64,000 nt of DNA from Gammaproteobacteria bacterium (GTDB taxonomy: Bacteria; Pseudomonadota; Gammaproteobacteria; Burkholderiales; Rhodocyclaceae), in NCBI GenBank assembly GCA_018824085.1, contig JAHJHI010000047.1:117313-181312 (forward strand), in the 5' to 3' direction. Within the stretch, counting starts at the first letter, position 1. Every line of letters begins with the position of its first letter. This document shows, piece by piece, positions 27,650 through 37,950 of this stretch. Made by a program: the position numbers and the translations under genes. The notes under the pieces were generated by a model. That model ran no database searches. It saw only the letters and a program-made list of their open reading frames with translations, and was not told the origin of the DNA.

Positions 27650-28410
27650 TCCGTCGCGAGCTCGTGCTGTTCTTCAACGCGCTGCGTTTCTTCACGCGGC
27701 TGCCGGTGCCCGCGTGGGTCGGCCATTCGACCGATCTGATGAATCACAGCGCGCGCTGGTTTCCGGCGGTCGGCTGGGTTGTCGGCGGGGTCGCGGCCTC
27801 GGTGATGTGGGCCACAGGGCAATTGCTGCCGGGCGCGCTCGCCGCGCTGCTGTCGACCGCCGCGACGATACGGCTGACCGGCGCCTTCCACGAGGACGGC
27901 TGGGGCGATGTGTGCGACGGCTTTGGCGGCGGCTGGCAGCGCGAGCAGATCATGGCGATCATGAAAGACTCGCGCATCGGCGCCTACGGCACGACGGGCA
28001 TCGTGCTGATGCTGGGCGGCAAGCTGCTCGCGCTGGCTCAGCTGCCGCTCGACGCGGCGGTCATCGCCGTGCTGGTGGCGCATCCGCTGTCGCGCCTGCT
28101 GTCGACGTCGCTCATCTACACGATGGATTACGCACGCGATGAAGATCCGCAGGGCGTGTCGCGCGCCAAGCCGCTGGCGGTGAAGTTCGGCGCCTGCGAA
28201 ATGGCCTGGGCGACACTGTGCGGCCTGCTGCCGCTTGCGCTGCTGGCACCGGTACAGATTGCGGCGGTGCTGATCGCCGGCGCCGCCGTCACGGTGGTGG
28301 CCGCACGCCACTTCCAGCGGCGCATCGGCGGCTATACCGGCGACTGTCTGGGCGCGGTGCAGCAGCTGTCGGAGCTGGCGATCTACGTCGCGCTGTGCGC
28401 GCGGATCTGA
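27646..28410 (+). CDS. cobS: Adenosylcobinamide-GDP ribazoletransferase
   Basis: 254 residues, membrane-bound, joining adenosylcobinamide-GDP and alpha-ribazole to form adenosylcobalamin. Seen: FFTRLPVP near the N terminus, [17 protein letters not shown] with the metal-binding acidic residues, and the C-terminal [10 protein letters not shown]. Coupled to cobT. cobU and cobC are not in the window. It converges on parB with only six bases between the stop codons and no terminator in the gap. Confidence 0.95.
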   Translation: MIRRELVLFFNALRFFTRLPVPAWVGHSTDLMNHSARWFPAVGWVVGGVAASVMWATGQLLPGALAALLSTAATIRLTGAFHEDGWGDVCDGFGGGWQREQIMAIMKDSRIGAYGTTGIVLMLGGKLLALAQLPLDAAVIAVLVAHPLSRLLSTSLIYTMDYARDEDPQGVSRAKPLAVKFGACEMAWATLCGLLPLALLAPVQIAAVLIAGAAVTVVAARHFQRRIGGYTGDCLGAVQQLSELAIYVALCARI

Positions 28411-28416
28411 CCGGGT

Positions 28417-29274
28417 TCAGACGCGCAGGCGTGCGATCAGGCCGTCGAGCTGATCGAGGTCATTGAAACGCAGCACCACCTTGCCGGCGCCGCGCGCGTT
28501 GGCCTGCACGCTGACCGCTGCGCCCAGCCGGTCCGACAGTTCCTCCTCGAGCCCGGCAAGGTCGCGCGACACCGGCGCCGCCTTGCGGCCGCCCTGCTCC
28601 GCCACACCGCCCTGCGCAACCAGCTTTTCCGTGTCGCGCACCGTGAGCCCCTGGGCCACGACACGGTTGGCAAGCGCGATCTGGTCGCCGCGCGGCAACG
28701 TGAGCAGCGCGCGCGCATGGCCCATGTCGAGGTCGCCGGCAATCAGCTGCTCCTGCACCGGCTCGGCCAGCTGCAGCAGACGCAGCAGATTGGTCGTCGC
28801 CGATCTTGAGCGGCCGATCGCGTTGGCCGCCTGTTCGTGCGTCATGCCGAATTCGTCGATCAGCCGCTGCACGCCGGCCGCTTCTTCGAGCGGATTGAGG
28901 TCTTCGCGCTGGATGTTCTCGATCAGGCTCATCGCGAGTGCCGCTTCGTCGGCAATCTCGCGCACCAGCGCCGGCACTTCCGTCAGCCCGGCGATCTGGG
29001 CGGCCCGCCAGCGGCGTTCGCCGGCGATGATCTCGAACGAACCGCGCGCGATCTCGCGCACCAGTATCGGCTGCATGATGCCCTGCGACTTGATGGACTC
29101 GGCCAGTTCTTCCAGCGAACCGGGATCCATGCGGGTGCGCGGCTGGTACTTGCCCGGCTGCAGCACGCCGACTTCGAGTGTGCGCAATTCACCGGCGCTG
29201 CCGGCTTCTCCGCTGTTTCCGGCCAGCAGGGCATCCAGTCCCCGGCCAAGGCCCTTCAATTTCGGGGGTGCCAT
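28417..29274 (-). CDS. parB: Chromosome partitioning protein ParB
   Basis: 285 residues. N-terminal GLGRGLDALL, the CTP-binding motif GERRWRA, the HTH region TNLLRLLQL and a C-terminal dimerisation domain. ParB binds parS and spreads as a CTP-dependent clamp to load SMC and position the origin. Two parS sites are about 4 kb away. It is the last gene of mnmG-rsmG-parA-parB; a 74-bp AT-rich spacer separates it from parA. Confidence 0.96.
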   Translation of the reverse strand: MAPPKLKGLGRGLDALLAGNSGEAGSAGELRTLEVGVLQPGKYQPRTRMDPGSLEELAESIKSQGIMQPILVREIARGSFEIIAGERRWRAAQIAGLTEVPALVREIADEAALAMSLIENIQREDLNPLEEAAGVQRLIDEFGMTHEQAANAIGRSRSATTNLLRLLQLAEPVQEQLIAGDLDMGHARALLTLPRGDQIALANRVVAQGLTVRDTEKLVAQGGVAEQGGRKAAPVSRDLAGLEEELSDRLGAAVSVQANARGAGKVVLRFNDLDQLDGLIARLRV

Positions 29275-29348
29275 CGGAACACCTTTCGCGTGACGGCCCC
29301 GACGCCAAAATGGACGAACAGGGCTTTGATTTTATTGACTTATGTGAA

Positions 29349-30119
29349 TCAGAAGCTCTTCACGCGCTCTATCATCTCCAGCGCAAACGCACTGTAGGCC
29401 TGGGCGCCTTTCGCATTCTTGTCGAACAGCACGCCCGGAATGCCGTAGCTTGGCGCCTCGGCCAGGCGCACGTTGCGCGGCACGAGGGTGCGGAAAACCT
29501 TGTCGCCGAAATGCGATTCGAGCTGCGCCGACACCTGCTGCGACAGCGTGCTGCGCGGATCGAACATGACACGCAGCAGGCCGATGATCTTCAGGTCGCG
29601 GTTGAGGTTGGCGTGCACCTTCTTGATCGTGTTGACCAGATCGGACAGGCCTTCCAGCGCGTAGTACTCGCACTGCATCGGAATGATGACGCCGTGTGCC
29701 GCGCACAGGCCGTTCAGCGTCAGCAGGCTCAGGCTGGGCGGACAGTCGATGAGCACGAAGTCGTAGTCGGCCGCGTGTTCGGCGATCGCCTTCTTGAGCC
29801 GGTTCTCGCGATCGTCGAGCGCCACCAGTTCGACTTCGGCACCGGCCAGATCACGGTTCGCGGGCAGCACGTCCAGCCCCGCGTGCGGGCTGTGTACGCG
29901 CGCCTCGGCGAGCGACGACAGGCCGACCAGCACCTGATAGACGCTGGCCTTGAGCGTGCGCTTGTCTACGCCGGCGCCCATCGTGGCGTTGCCTTGTGGA
30001 TCGAGGTCGACCAGCAGCGTGCGCTGGCCGGCTTGGCCGAGCGCCGCAGCCAGATTGACGCTGGTCGTGGTCTTGCCGACCCCGCCCTTCTGATTGGCGA
30101 CTGCGAAGATGTGGGGCAT
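29349..30119 (-). CDS. parA: Chromosome partitioning ATPase ParA
   Basis: 256 residues. Deviant Walker A KGGVGKTTT, DLDPQGNAT, and LIDCPPSLSLLT. Works with ParB to segregate origins along the nucleoid. Start ATG 30119, 8 bp from the rsmG stop. The frame is open upstream within rsmG but without ParA-like sequence. Confidence 0.96.
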   Translation of the reverse strand: MPHIFAVANQKGGVGKTTTSVNLAAALGQAGQRTLLVDLDPQGNATMGAGVDKRTLKASVYQVLVGLSSLAEARVHSPHAGLDVLPANRDLAGAEVELVALDDRENRLKKAIAEHAADYDFVLIDCPPSLSLLTLNGLCAAHGVIIPMQCEYYALEGLSDLVNTIKKVHANLNRDLKIIGLLRVMFDPRSTLSQQVSAQLESHFGDKVFRTLVPRNVRLAEAPSYGIPGVLFDKNAKGAQAYSAFALEMIERVKSF

Positions 30120-30127
30120 GCGCCTGC

Positions 30128-30772
30128 TCAGCCTCCGGCAACGGCCGCATCGCGCGCCAGCCACAGCAGGTGGCGCGCGCCATCGACGCCCGGCACCTGC
30201 AGCTCCTCCGCACGCACGAGCTTCCAGCCAGCGGGTATCGCACGCACTTCCTCGTCCGGATAGACGCCTTTCATCGCGAGCATGTGTCCACCCGGCTTGA
30301 GCAGATGGCCGGCAACCTTGATGAAATCGATGAGGTCGCCGAACGCGCGCGAAATGACGAAATCGCGGCCCGGTTCGAGCGTGACGGCTTCCGCGCGCGC
30401 CGTCTGCACGTTGAAGTTCTCGAGGCCGAGATCGATGCGCACCTGCTGCTGGAAGGATGCTTTCTTGGAATTCGGCTCGATCGAGATGACCTCGATGTCC
30501 TGACGGGCCACGGCCAGCGGGATGCCCGGTACGCCGCCGCCCGAACCGATATCGACGATGGACGCGCCCTTCGGCAGGAAGCGCTCCACCGACAGCGCAT
30601 CCAGCAGGTGGTGGGTCAGCATGCGCGACTCTTCCCGGATCGCGGTCAGGTTGTACACCGTGTTCCACTTGGCCATCAGCGCGATGTAACGCAGCAGATG
30701 GGTACGGGCGGTCGATGTGAGCGGCAGGTCCAAGGCGGCGAGGCCGGCATCAAGTTCGGTTTGCAGGGTCAT
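30128..30772 (-). CDS. rsmG: 16S rRNA (guanine527-N7)-methyltransferase
   Basis: 214 residues from ATG 30772 (MTLQTELDAG); an ATG at 30811 would add 13 residues. SAM-binding motif DIGSGGGVPGIPLA is diagnostic, with KWNTVYNLTAI before it. Methylates G527 of 16S rRNA. Lies between mnmG (78 bp upstream) and parA in the conserved order. Confidence 0.95.
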   Translation of the reverse strand: MTLQTELDAGLAALDLPLTSTARTHLLRYIALMAKWNTVYNLTAIREESRMLTHHLLDALSVERFLPKGASIVDIGSGGGVPGIPLAVARQDIEVISIEPNSKKASFQQQVRIDLGLENFNVQTARAEAVTLEPGRDFVISRAFGDLIDFIKVAGHLLKPGGHMLAMKGVYPDEEVRAIPAGWKLVRAEELQVPGVDGARHLLWLARDAAVAGG

Positions 30773-30850
30773 GGCGGTTCGATGATCGCTTCTTGAATCG
30801 GGTAGGGGCAACGAGCGGCCGGTGGGCCGCTCAGCGGGCTGAAAGCGGCC

Positions 30851-32740
30851 TCAGGCCGCACTGCGCACGGATAGGCGCTTCTTCAGATGCACCAGCAGCA
30901 GGGATACCGCTGCCGGTGTAATGCCTTGCAGACGCGAGGCCTGGCCGAGTGTTTCCGGACGGTGCTGCGCGAGTCTTTGCTGCACCTCGCGTGACAGGCC
31001 GCCCACACTCGCGTAATCAATGTCGTCGGGCAGGCGCGTATCCTCGGTCGCACGCAGGCGCTCGACCTCGTCCTGCTGGCGGTCGATGTAGCCCTGGTAC
31101 TTGGCGAGGATGTCCAGTTGTTCGATGGCCTGCGCATGCGTGATCGCGTCAGGCGCGCCGGGCAGGCTCATCAGCGACGCATAGCTGACGTCCGGACGGC
31201 GCAGCAGGTCAAACAGCGAATGTTCGTGCTCGATCGGCTTGCCCAGCACACGGCGGGCGTCGTCGTCCGCCAGCGTATCGGGCCGCACCCAGGTCGTGCG
31301 CAAACGCTGTGCTTCGGCGGCGATCGCGTCGCGCTTGATGTTGTAGGCGTCCCAGCGGACGTCGTCGATGAGGCCCATGTCGCGTGCCGAGTCGGTCAGG
31401 CGCAGATCCGCATTGTCCTCTCGCAGGCTGAGACGGTACTCGGCACGCGACGTGAACATGCGGTACGGCTCGGACACGCCACGCGTGATCAGGTCATCCA
31501 CCAGCACGCCAAGATAGGCTTCGTCGCGGCGCGGACACCAGGCATCCAGATCGCGGGCCTGGCGTGCCGCGTTGAGCCCGGCAAGCAGACCCTGCGCGGC
31601 GGCTTCTTCGTAGCCGGTCGTGCCGTTGATCTGGCCGGCAAAGAACAGGCCTGCAATGGCACGCGTCTCCAGCGATGACTTCAGGCCACGCGGGTCGTAG
31701 TAGTCGTACTCGATCGCGTAGCCGGGACGCAGGATGTGTGCGTTTTCCAGCCCGGGAATGCTGCGCACCAGTTCGACCTGCACGTCGAACGGCAACGACG
31801 TGGAGATCCCGTTCGGGTACACCTCGTGTGTCGACAGCCCTTCGGGCTCGATGAAGATGTTGTGGCTGTCGCGATCCGCGAAACGATGGATCTTGTCTTC
31901 AATGCTGGGACAGTAGCGCGGGCCGACACCTTCGATCACGCCGGTGTACATCGGTGAACGATCCAGCCCGGCACGGATGATGTCGTGCGTGCGCACCGTG
32001 GTGTGCGTGATCCAGCACGGCAGCTGCCGCGGATGCATGTCGCGCGTGCCGATGAAACTGAATACCGGCGCGGGCTCATCCCCCGGTTGTGCCTGCATCC
32101 TCGAATAGTCGATGCTGCGGCCGTCGATGCGCGGCGGGGTGCCGGTCTTGAGGCGCCCCTGCGGCAGCGCCAGCTCCTTCAGTTTTTCCGCGAGGCGGAT
32201 GGCCGGCGGATCGCCCGCCCTGCCCGCCGAATGATTTTCCAGCCCGACGTGCACGCGACCGTTCAGGAAGGTGCCGGCCGTCAGCACGACGCTGCGCGCC
32301 ATGAACCGGATGCCGACTTCGGTCACGACACCGGCAACGTGTTCGCCGTCCATGACGAGGTCAGCGGCAGCCTGCTGGAACAGATCGAGGTTCGGCTGGT
32401 TTTCGAGGCACGATCGGATGGCCGCCTTGTACAGCACCCGGTCAGCCTGGGCGCGGGTTGCGCGCACTGCCGGGCCCTTGCTTGCATTCAATGTGCGGAA
32501 CTGGATTCCTGATTCGTCGGTCGCCAACGCCATGGCACCGCCAAGCGCATCGACTTCCTTGACCAGATGGCCCTTGCCGATTCCACCGATGGACGGATTG
32601 CACGACATCTGCCCGAGGGTTTCGATGTTGTGCGTCAGCAGAAGCGTTCGCGCACCGGCGCGCGCTGCTGCCAGTGCGGCTTCGGTGCCGGCATGGCCGC
32701 CGCCAATGACGATTACGTCGTAACGGGTGGGGAAATCCAT
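30851..32740 (-). CDS. mnmG: tRNA uridine-5-carboxymethylaminomethyl modification enzyme MnmG
   Basis: 629 residues from ATG 32740. FAD-binding [15 protein letters not shown] at the N terminus, [13 protein letters not shown] with the redox cysteine, and the C-terminal tRNA-binding domain. With MnmE (encoded at 33840-35204) it modifies wobble uridine in tRNA. Its TGA stop lies in the loop of a GCGGCC / GGCCGC hairpin (30845-30859). Confidence 0.97.
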   Translation of the reverse strand: MDFPTRYDVIVIGGGHAGTEAALAAARAGARTLLLTHNIETLGQMSCNPSIGGIGKGHLVKEVDALGGAMALATDESGIQFRTLNASKGPAVRATRAQADRVLYKAAIRSCLENQPNLDLFQQAAADLVMDGEHVAGVVTEVGIRFMARSVVLTAGTFLNGRVHVGLENHSAGRAGDPPAIRLAEKLKELALPQGRLKTGTPPRIDGRSIDYSRMQAQPGDEPAPVFSFIGTRDMHPRQLPCWITHTTVRTHDIIRAGLDRSPMYTGVIEGVGPRYCPSIEDKIHRFADRDSHNIFIEPEGLSTHEVYPNGISTSLPFDVQVELVRSIPGLENAHILRPGYAIEYDYYDPRGLKSSLETRAIAGLFFAGQINGTTGYEEAAAQGLLAGLNAARQARDLDAWCPRRDEAYLGVLVDDLITRGVSEPYRMFTSRAEYRLSLREDNADLRLTDSARDMGLIDDVRWDAYNIKRDAIAAEAQRLRTTWVRPDTLADDDARRVLGKPIEHEHSLFDLLRRPDVSYASLMSLPGAPDAITHAQAIEQLDILAKYQGYIDRQQDEVERLRATEDTRLPDDIDYASVGGLSREVQQRLAQHRPETLGQASRLQGITPAAVSLLLVHLKKRLSVRSAA

Positions 32741-33016
32741 GTTCGCTGCAATGCAAAAGATGGCGAAGGGGCTGAATGATACGACCTCGCGCAACGATCA
32801 CCAAGGTCGTGCGGCGCATGCCGTCTTGCATCGACTTGCGGTTGCCTGCCGCGCTCCCCGGCACCTCGCATCCACGGCCGACCGTGCATTGCCGATTCCC
32901 GGATGCGCCGATCCGCGTTGCACCTCCTCCGACTTGCCGGCCCACCTTGAAATCTGCGCCACGGACACAACGGGGGCGTCACGCTCGTTCTTCCACCCGT
33001 CCGCTTCGGCAGTGGA

Positions 33017-33032
33017 TGTTTCACGTGAAACA
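33017..33032. promoter_or_regulatory. parS site 1 (perfect 16-bp palindrome)
   Basis: TGTTTCACGTGAAACA, an exact match to the bacterial parS consensus, so a ParB loading site. It lies in the 300-bp region between mnmG and the TauE/SafE gene (32741-33040), which otherwise holds only the presumed mnmG promoter. Confidence 0.95.
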
Positions 33033-33040
33033 CAGTCAAA

Positions 33041-33796
33041 TCAGCCTGCGAAGCTGTCCCACAGCAGGCGGGCAATCAGCAGCCCGACGACGACGATGAA
33101 TACGCGGCGCACAAACGCGGCACCGTTCTTGATTGCGAGGTGCGCACCTATCCAGGCGCCCGCCAGATTTGCGGCTGCCATCATCAGCGCGACCTTTCCC
33201 ATGATCGCGCCTGCCGGCACGAACCACGCAAGGGCCGCAAGATTCGTACTGACGTTCACGACCTTCGCGGCGGCCGACGCGCGCAGGAAGTCCCATGCAT
33301 AGCAGCGCACGAACAGGAATATCAGGAAGCTGCCGGTCCCCGGGCCAAAGAACCCGTCATAGAAGCCGATGATCGCGCCCAGCACGAGCGCAAGAAGTGG
33401 TCGCGGGGTGTTCGCTGCACCTTTGCGCAGTACACCAAAATCCTTTTTCTTCAGGGTGTAGCCCAGCACCGCGAGGAGCAACACAATGATGAGCGGACGC
33501 AGCATCTCCGGCGGAAACAGGCCAACCGTCGCCGCCCCGGCAAACGACGCAACAAAGGCCGCGAGTGCTGCGCGCCACAGAACCTGCCAATCCATGTCCA
33601 CGCCCCGCAGATAGCGCCGCGCGGCGAAGGTTGTCCCGACAACGCTGACAGCCTTGTTCGTGCCGAACAACGTTGCCGGCGGGATGCCGGGGTAGACGTT
33701 GAACAGCAACGGAATCTGCACGAGCCCTCCTCCACCGACCATCGCATCCACAAGGCCCGCGAAGAACGCGCCCGCGCACAGCACTGCCAGATCCAT
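33041..33796 (-). CDS. TauE/SafE-family (TSUP) membrane permease
   Basis: 251 residues, about eight membrane segments. Family features: GLVDAMVGGGGLVQIPLL near the N terminus and the inverted-repeat counterpart IGFYDGFFGPGTGSFLIF. TSUP proteins export sulfite, sulfoacetate or related anions; the substrate here is unknown. Start ATG 33796; the longer open frame upstream lies inside mnmE in another frame. The gene is bracketed by two parS sites. Confidence 0.9.
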   Translation of the reverse strand: MDLAVLCAGAFFAGLVDAMVGGGGLVQIPLLFNVYPGIPPATLFGTNKAVSVVGTTFAARRYLRGVDMDWQVLWRAALAAFVASFAGAATVGLFPPEMLRPLIIVLLLAVLGYTLKKKDFGVLRKGAANTPRPLLALVLGAIIGFYDGFFGPGTGSFLIFLFVRCYAWDFLRASAAAKVVNVSTNLAALAWFVPAGAIMGKVALMMAAANLAGAWIGAHLAIKNGAAFVRRVFIVVVGLLIARLLWDSFAG

Positions 33797-33817
33797 CAGC
33801 ACCGATGTCGCCTTGAC

Positions 33818-33833
33818 TGTTTCACGTGGAACA
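33818..33833. promoter_or_regulatory. parS site 2 (one mismatch)
   Basis: TGTTTCACGTGGAACA, 15/16 to the symmetric consensus. It lies in the 43 bp between mnmE and the TSUP gene, 801 bp from parS site 1 and about 4.5 kb from the parB start. Confidence 0.92.
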
Positions 33834-33839
33834 TGCGGC

Positions 33840-35204
33840 CTATTTTCCGATGCAGAAGCGGGAGAAAATTTCACCCAGCAAATCATCAGGCGTGAACTCG
33901 CCCGTAACGTCACCCAGGGCGCGGTGAGCCAGCCGGAGTTCCTCTGCAAGGAGGTCGAGCTGCAGCACATCACCCGAAACACAGCGCTGGGCAGTTTCGA
34001 GATGTGTGACCGAAATATCCAGCGCGTGCAGATGGCGGCTTCGAGCCGCCAATGCGTCCTCGGCGCCGCCATGCCATGCGACGCTGTCGAGCAACGCCTG
34101 CCGCAACAGATCAAGTCCATCCAGTGTGCGCAGTGACATCCGGATGCTCGCGATACCGTCCTGCACTTCCGCGGATGCCGCTTCACCCGTCAGATCTATC
34201 TTGTTGTACACCCGTATCCGCTTCAGCCCTGAAGGCAGCGCTGCGTCAATAGCCCGCGCCGCATCATCGAAGCCGTCCCGCGAATCAATCAGGTGAAGCA
34301 CCGCGTGAGCGCGCTCGAGTTCGCGCCGTGTGCGTGCAATACCGGCCAGCTCGACAGGATCATCGGTTTCGCGCAAACCCGCAGTATCGATCACGTGCAA
34401 CGGCACACCGTCGATGGCGATCAGTTCCTTCAGCGTGTCACGCGTGGTGCCCGCAATGTCGGTGACGATGGCGCGATCTTCACCAGCCAAGACATTCAGC
34501 AGACTGGACTTGCCAACATTGGGCGCACCGGCGAGTACAACCGTCAGCCCTTCCCGCAGCACGACACCGCAGCGAGCCCGCTCGCGCAAGGCAGCGAGCG
34601 CCTGCATGACGTCCGCCAGCTTGTTCCGTGCTCCCGCCTGTTCAAGGAATTCGACATCTTCCTCAGGGAAATCCAGCGTCGCCTCCACAAACATGCGCAG
34701 GTTCAGCAGGGTCTCCTCCAGCGTGTGGATATGCCGTGAGAATTCCCCGTCAAGCGAGCGCATTGCGGATCGCGCGGCGGAGGAAGTACTTGCTTCGATG
34801 AGATCGGCAACCGCCTCTGCCTGCGCGAGGTCGATGCGGTCATTCAGGAATGCGCGCTCGGTAAACTCGCCCGGGCGCGCCGGGCGGGCACCCAGTTCGA
34901 AGCAACGCGTCAGCACGGACTGAAGCACCGCCGTGCCGCCATGTCCGTGAAGTTCGAGTACATCCTCGCCCGTATAGGACGCGGGGCCTTCGAACCACAG
35001 CGCAATGCCGTGATCGAGTGTCGAATCGTCGCTGGAGAGAAATCTGGAAAACGCCGCATGCCGCGGCGCCGGCACACGACCGAGAATGCCGCGTGCGATA
35101 TCGGAAGCAGTGTGCCCCGATACGCGTATCACGCCGATGCCACCGCGCCCTGGCGCGGTGGCAATCGCCGCAATCGTGTCGTCAGGCCGTCTTTGCCTTT
35201 TCAC
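33840..35204 (-). CDS. mnmE: tRNA modification GTPase MnmE
   Basis: 454 residues. N-terminal formyl-THF-binding domain (TIAAIATAPGRGGIGVIRVSG), G domain with GAPNVGKSS, DIAGTTRD, DTAGLR and NKID, and the C-terminal CIGK. Partner of MnmG. Its start overlaps the yidC end by 23 bp, consistent with one operon from rpmH. Confidence 0.97.
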   Translation of the reverse strand: MKRQRRPDDTIAAIATAPGRGGIGVIRVSGHTASDIARGILGRVPAPRHAAFSRFLSSDDSTLDHGIALWFEGPASYTGEDVLELHGHGGTAVLQSVLTRCFELGARPARPGEFTERAFLNDRIDLAQAEAVADLIEASTSSAARSAMRSLDGEFSRHIHTLEETLLNLRMFVEATLDFPEEDVEFLEQAGARNKLADVMQALAALRERARCGVVLREGLTVVLAGAPNVGKSSLLNVLAGEDRAIVTDIAGTTRDTLKELIAIDGVPLHVIDTAGLRETDDPVELAGIARTRRELERAHAVLHLIDSRDGFDDAARAIDAALPSGLKRIRVYNKIDLTGEAASAEVQDGIASIRMSLRTLDGLDLLRQALLDSVAWHGGAEDALAARSRHLHALDISVTHLETAQRCVSGDVLQLDLLAEELRLAHRALGDVTGEFTPDDLLGEIFSRFCIGK

Positions 35205-36831
35205 CCTCGATGGTCCGGGTGATCTGCCACTGTTGTGCGATGGACAGGATGTTATTGACCGTCCAGTACAGCACCAGGCCGGCCGGGAAGAACAGGAACA
35301 TTCCGGTGAACACCACGGGCAGGAACAGCATCACCTTGGCCTGGATCGGATCCGGCGGCGTCGGGTTGAGTTTGGTCTGTACAAACATCGTGATGCCCAT
35401 GATGACCGGCATCACGAAGAACGGATCCTTCACCGACAGATCGGTAATCCAGCCTATCCACGGTGCGTTACGCATCTCCACGCTGCCGAGCAGCACCCAG
35501 TACAGCGCGATGAATACCGGGATCTGGATCACGATCGGCAGGCAGCCGCCGAGCGGGTTGATCTTTTCCGTCTTGTACAGCTGCATCATTTCCTGCTGCA
35601 TGCGCACGCGATCACCACCGTGCAATTCCTTGATCTTCTGCATGCGCGGCGTCACCAGCCGCAGCTTGGCCATCGAACGGTAGCTGGCCGCGGACAGCGG
35701 AAAGAAAAGCGCTTTCAGCAACACCGTAAGCAGGATGATGGCCCAACCCCAATTGCCCACCAAACCATGCAGCTTCTCGAGCACCCAGTGCATCGGCGAG
35801 GCGATGATCGTGAGCCAGCCATAGTCGACTACGCGATCGAGCCCGGGCGCCAGCGCGAGAAGACTGGACTGGATCTGCGGGCCGGTATAGAGCGGAACAT
35901 CGATCGATGAGCTTGCACCCGGCTCGGCCACAGGCATCGGCACCACCACACCCGCCGTATAGAGGTTGTCGCCCACCTTGCGCGCGAAGAACTCGCGTTC
36001 GGTGCCCGGCGCTGGCACGAAGGCCGTCACGAAGTAGTGCTGAACCAGCGCGACCCATCCGTCAGTCGCCTTGCTGACGAATTTGGCCTTGCCCTTGTTG
36101 ATGTCGTCGAAATGCACCTTCTGGTACTTGCCCTCTTCCGTATAGAAAGCGGGGCCCGTGAAAGTGCTCAACATGCTGGTACCGGTCGAGATCTCGATGC
36201 CGTCGCGCAGCACCTGGAAATAGGCGTGAGCGCTGACCGGCTCGCCGGACTCATTCGCGATCTCGTAGACGGTATCGATCTGATAGCTGCCGCGGCGGAA
36301 CACCAGCACCTTGGTCACCGTCACCCCTGCCGGACCGGGTGCGGTCATCCGCAGTTCAACCTTGTCCTGCCCGTCAGCAAGCCTGATTTCGCCCTCGGGC
36401 AACTGGAAGGTTGTCTTGTGCGTCGGCAGGCCTTCGCCGATCAGGCCGCTCTGCGCGTGATAGAGATGCTCCGTGCCATTGTCGAGCAACACGAAATTTC
36501 CGGCCGAATCCGGGCCCGCGCGATGCTTCAGCAATTCGAGACGAATCAGCGAACCGCCCTCGGCCGACACATCAGCAGCAAACAGATCCGTCACGACACG
36601 CGTCGCCGCCTTCTGCGCGACGGCAGCGGCAATCGGCGGCACATCCGCAGCACCGGCCGCACTGCTCAGCGTCGGCACCGGCGCCTGCGAACCGGGCGAT
36701 TGCGCAACCTGGCTCTCAGCAGCGACCGGTGCCTCGGCAACCGGCGGCTGGGACTGGCGCTGCCAGCCATCCCACAACATGAAAAGGGAAAACAGGAAAA
36801 CGATCAGCAGGGCGGAGCGTTGGGTATCCAT
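35182..36831 (-). CDS. yidC: Membrane protein insertase YidC
   Basis: 549 residues, the length of Gram-negative YidC. N-terminal membrane anchor (RSALLIVFLFSLFMLW), large periplasmic beta domain, then the conserved 60KD_IMP membrane core (PLSAASYRSMAKLR, NPLGGCLPIVIQIPVF). Inserts inner-membrane proteins alone or with Sec. Confidence 0.97.
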   Translation of the reverse strand: MDTQRSALLIVFLFSLFMLWDGWQRQSQPPVAEAPVAAESQVAQSPGSQAPVPTLSSAAGAADVPPIAAAVAQKAATRVVTDLFAADVSAEGGSLIRLELLKHRAGPDSAGNFVLLDNGTEHLYHAQSGLIGEGLPTHKTTFQLPEGEIRLADGQDKVELRMTAPGPAGVTVTKVLVFRRGSYQIDTVYEIANESGEPVSAHAYFQVLRDGIEISTGTSMLSTFTGPAFYTEEGKYQKVHFDDINKGKAKFVSKATDGWVALVQHYFVTAFVPAPGTEREFFARKVGDNLYTAGVVVPMPVAEPGASSSIDVPLYTGPQIQSSLLALAPGLDRVVDYGWLTIIASPMHWVLEKLHGLVGNWGWAIILLTVLLKALFFPLSAASYRSMAKLRLVTPRMQKIKELHGGDRVRMQQEMMQLYKTEKINPLGGCLPIVIQIPVFIALYWVLLGSVEMRNAPWIGWITDLSVKDPFFVMPVIMGITMFVQTKLNPTPPDPIQAKVMLFLPVVFTGMFLFFPAGLVLYWTVNNILSIAQQWQITRTIEGEKAKTA

Positions 36832-36887
36832 CTCGGGAATCGTCAGGAATGTTGCGAATTGGGATGAAGGAACGGGCGCATCAGCAG

Positions 36888-37097
36888 TCAGGGGACCGGA
36901 TCATAGCCGCCGGGGTTCCAGGGATGACAGCGCATGACGCGGCGAACCGCGAGCCAGCTGCCTCTGAGGCTGCCGTGACGCGAAATCGCCTCGGCCGCAT
37001 ATTCTGAACAGCTGGGCATGAAGCGGCAATTCCGACCGAGCATCGGGCTGATCGCATAACGATATACCGCGAGCACAGACAGCAGGATGCGCCTCAA
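36888..37097 (-). CDS. yidD: Membrane protein insertion efficiency factor YidD
   Basis: 69 residues with the signature [15 protein letters not shown] and the C-terminal [13 protein letters not shown]. Assists YidC. Start overlaps the rnpA stop by four bases. Confidence 0.95.
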   Translation of the reverse strand: MRRILLSVLAVYRYAISPMLGRNCRFMPSCSEYAAEAISRHGSLRGSWLAVRRVMRCHPWNPGGYDPVP

Positions 37098-37483
37098 CTG
37101 ACAGCCTCCGTGGTGATGGGTTTCGTGTCCTGCCGGCGCACGCGCGCAAACAGGGCATCGATCTCCGCGCGCAACAGGCGCCGGTCCAGCGGATCGGGGC
37201 GGGCATTCAGGCGCAACACGATGTCGAGCGGTTTGAGTTCCGGCCGGATGTGCCGGAACGCTTCACGCATGATCCGCTTCAGGAGGTTGCGCGCATGCGC
37301 CCTCTTCACGAACCGCTTGGCAACCACAACGCCAAGACGTGCTCCATCGCAACCCGACGGGCCGTGATGAAGCACGAAGTGTCGACTGCGCTGAGTGCGC
37401 CGCAAAGCAAAAACGGATGAAAACTCATCCGTTTTTCTGAGCCTGTATTCGGGTCGAAAACTGCGGCTGCCAGCGGAATCCAT
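37094..37483 (-). CDS. rnpA: Ribonuclease P protein component
   Basis: 129 residues from ATG 37483, preceded by AGGAAT; an upstream in-frame ATG at 37531 would add 16 residues not typical of the family. The RNA-binding motif is [14 protein letters not shown] and the start [16 protein letters not shown] is conserved. Protein subunit that processes tRNA 5' ends with the M1 RNA. Confidence 0.94.
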   Translation of the reverse strand: MDSAGSRSFRPEYRLRKTDEFSSVFALRRTQRSRHFVLHHGPSGCDGARLGVVVAKRFVKRAHARNLLKRIMREAFRHIRPELKPLDIVLRLNARPDPLDRRLLRAEIDALFARVRRQDTKPITTEAVS

Positions 37484-37561
37484 GACGGATTCCTGTACAG
37501 CGGCTGTTCCGGGCCGTGCAGTCGGGCTCACCTGCCAACCGGCCAGATCAACAATTTAACG

Positions 37562-37696
37562 TCAGACTGCCAGACGGGCACGGCCCTTGGAGCGACGGGC
37601 ACGGATGACCGCGCGGCCACCACGGGTGCGCATGCGCTCAAGAAAGCCGTGGGTGCGGGCACGACGGACAGACGACGGCTGATAGGTGCGTTTCAT
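37562..37696 (-). CDS. rpmH: 50S ribosomal protein L34
   Basis: 44 residues, [20 protein letters not shown] at the N terminus and RRSKGRARL near the end: unmistakable L34. First gene of rpmH-rnpA-yidD-yidC-mnmE. Too short for common ORF cut-offs. Confidence 0.97.
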   Translation of the reverse strand: MKRTYQPSSVRRARTHGFLERMRTRGGRAVIRARRSKGRARLAV

Positions 37697-37729
37697 GGCC
37701 TGCTCACTGTATAAACGAAAAAGCGCTCA

Positions 37730-37758
37730 ATTACATCGCAACATGATCGCCTTGTCAA
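37730..37758 (-). promoter_or_regulatory. Sigma-70 promoter of the rpmH operon
   Basis: On the minus strand a perfect TTGACA -35 box (37753-37758) and TGTAAT -10 box (37730-37735) with exactly 17 bp between. It would start transcription about 25 bp before the rpmH ATG. Confidence 0.8.
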
Positions 37759-37787
37759 TTGCCACGCTGTGGCGCGGCATTCGGCGC

Positions 37788-37796
37788 TGTGGATAA
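37788..37796 (+). promoter_or_regulatory. DnaA box upstream of dnaA
   Basis: TGTGGATAA, the reverse complement of the consensus TTATCCACA. It lies in the 254-bp rpmH-dnaA intergenic region, which also contains an AT-rich run (AAAACAGCATAAAAAAATAG, 37829-37848). It could serve dnaA autoregulation. Confidence 0.75.
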
Positions 37797-37950
37797 GTCC
37801 GGCCGAAAGGGCTAGAATCCGGCTCTCAAAACAGCATAAAAAAATAGCTCCGTATCCAGAGCCGCGCAACGCTGCGGCTTTCCCGGTAACGGACGCATCC
37901 CTCTACGCTGTCCCGCAACCCTCGACACCGACCCGGCGACCTCGCAGACC

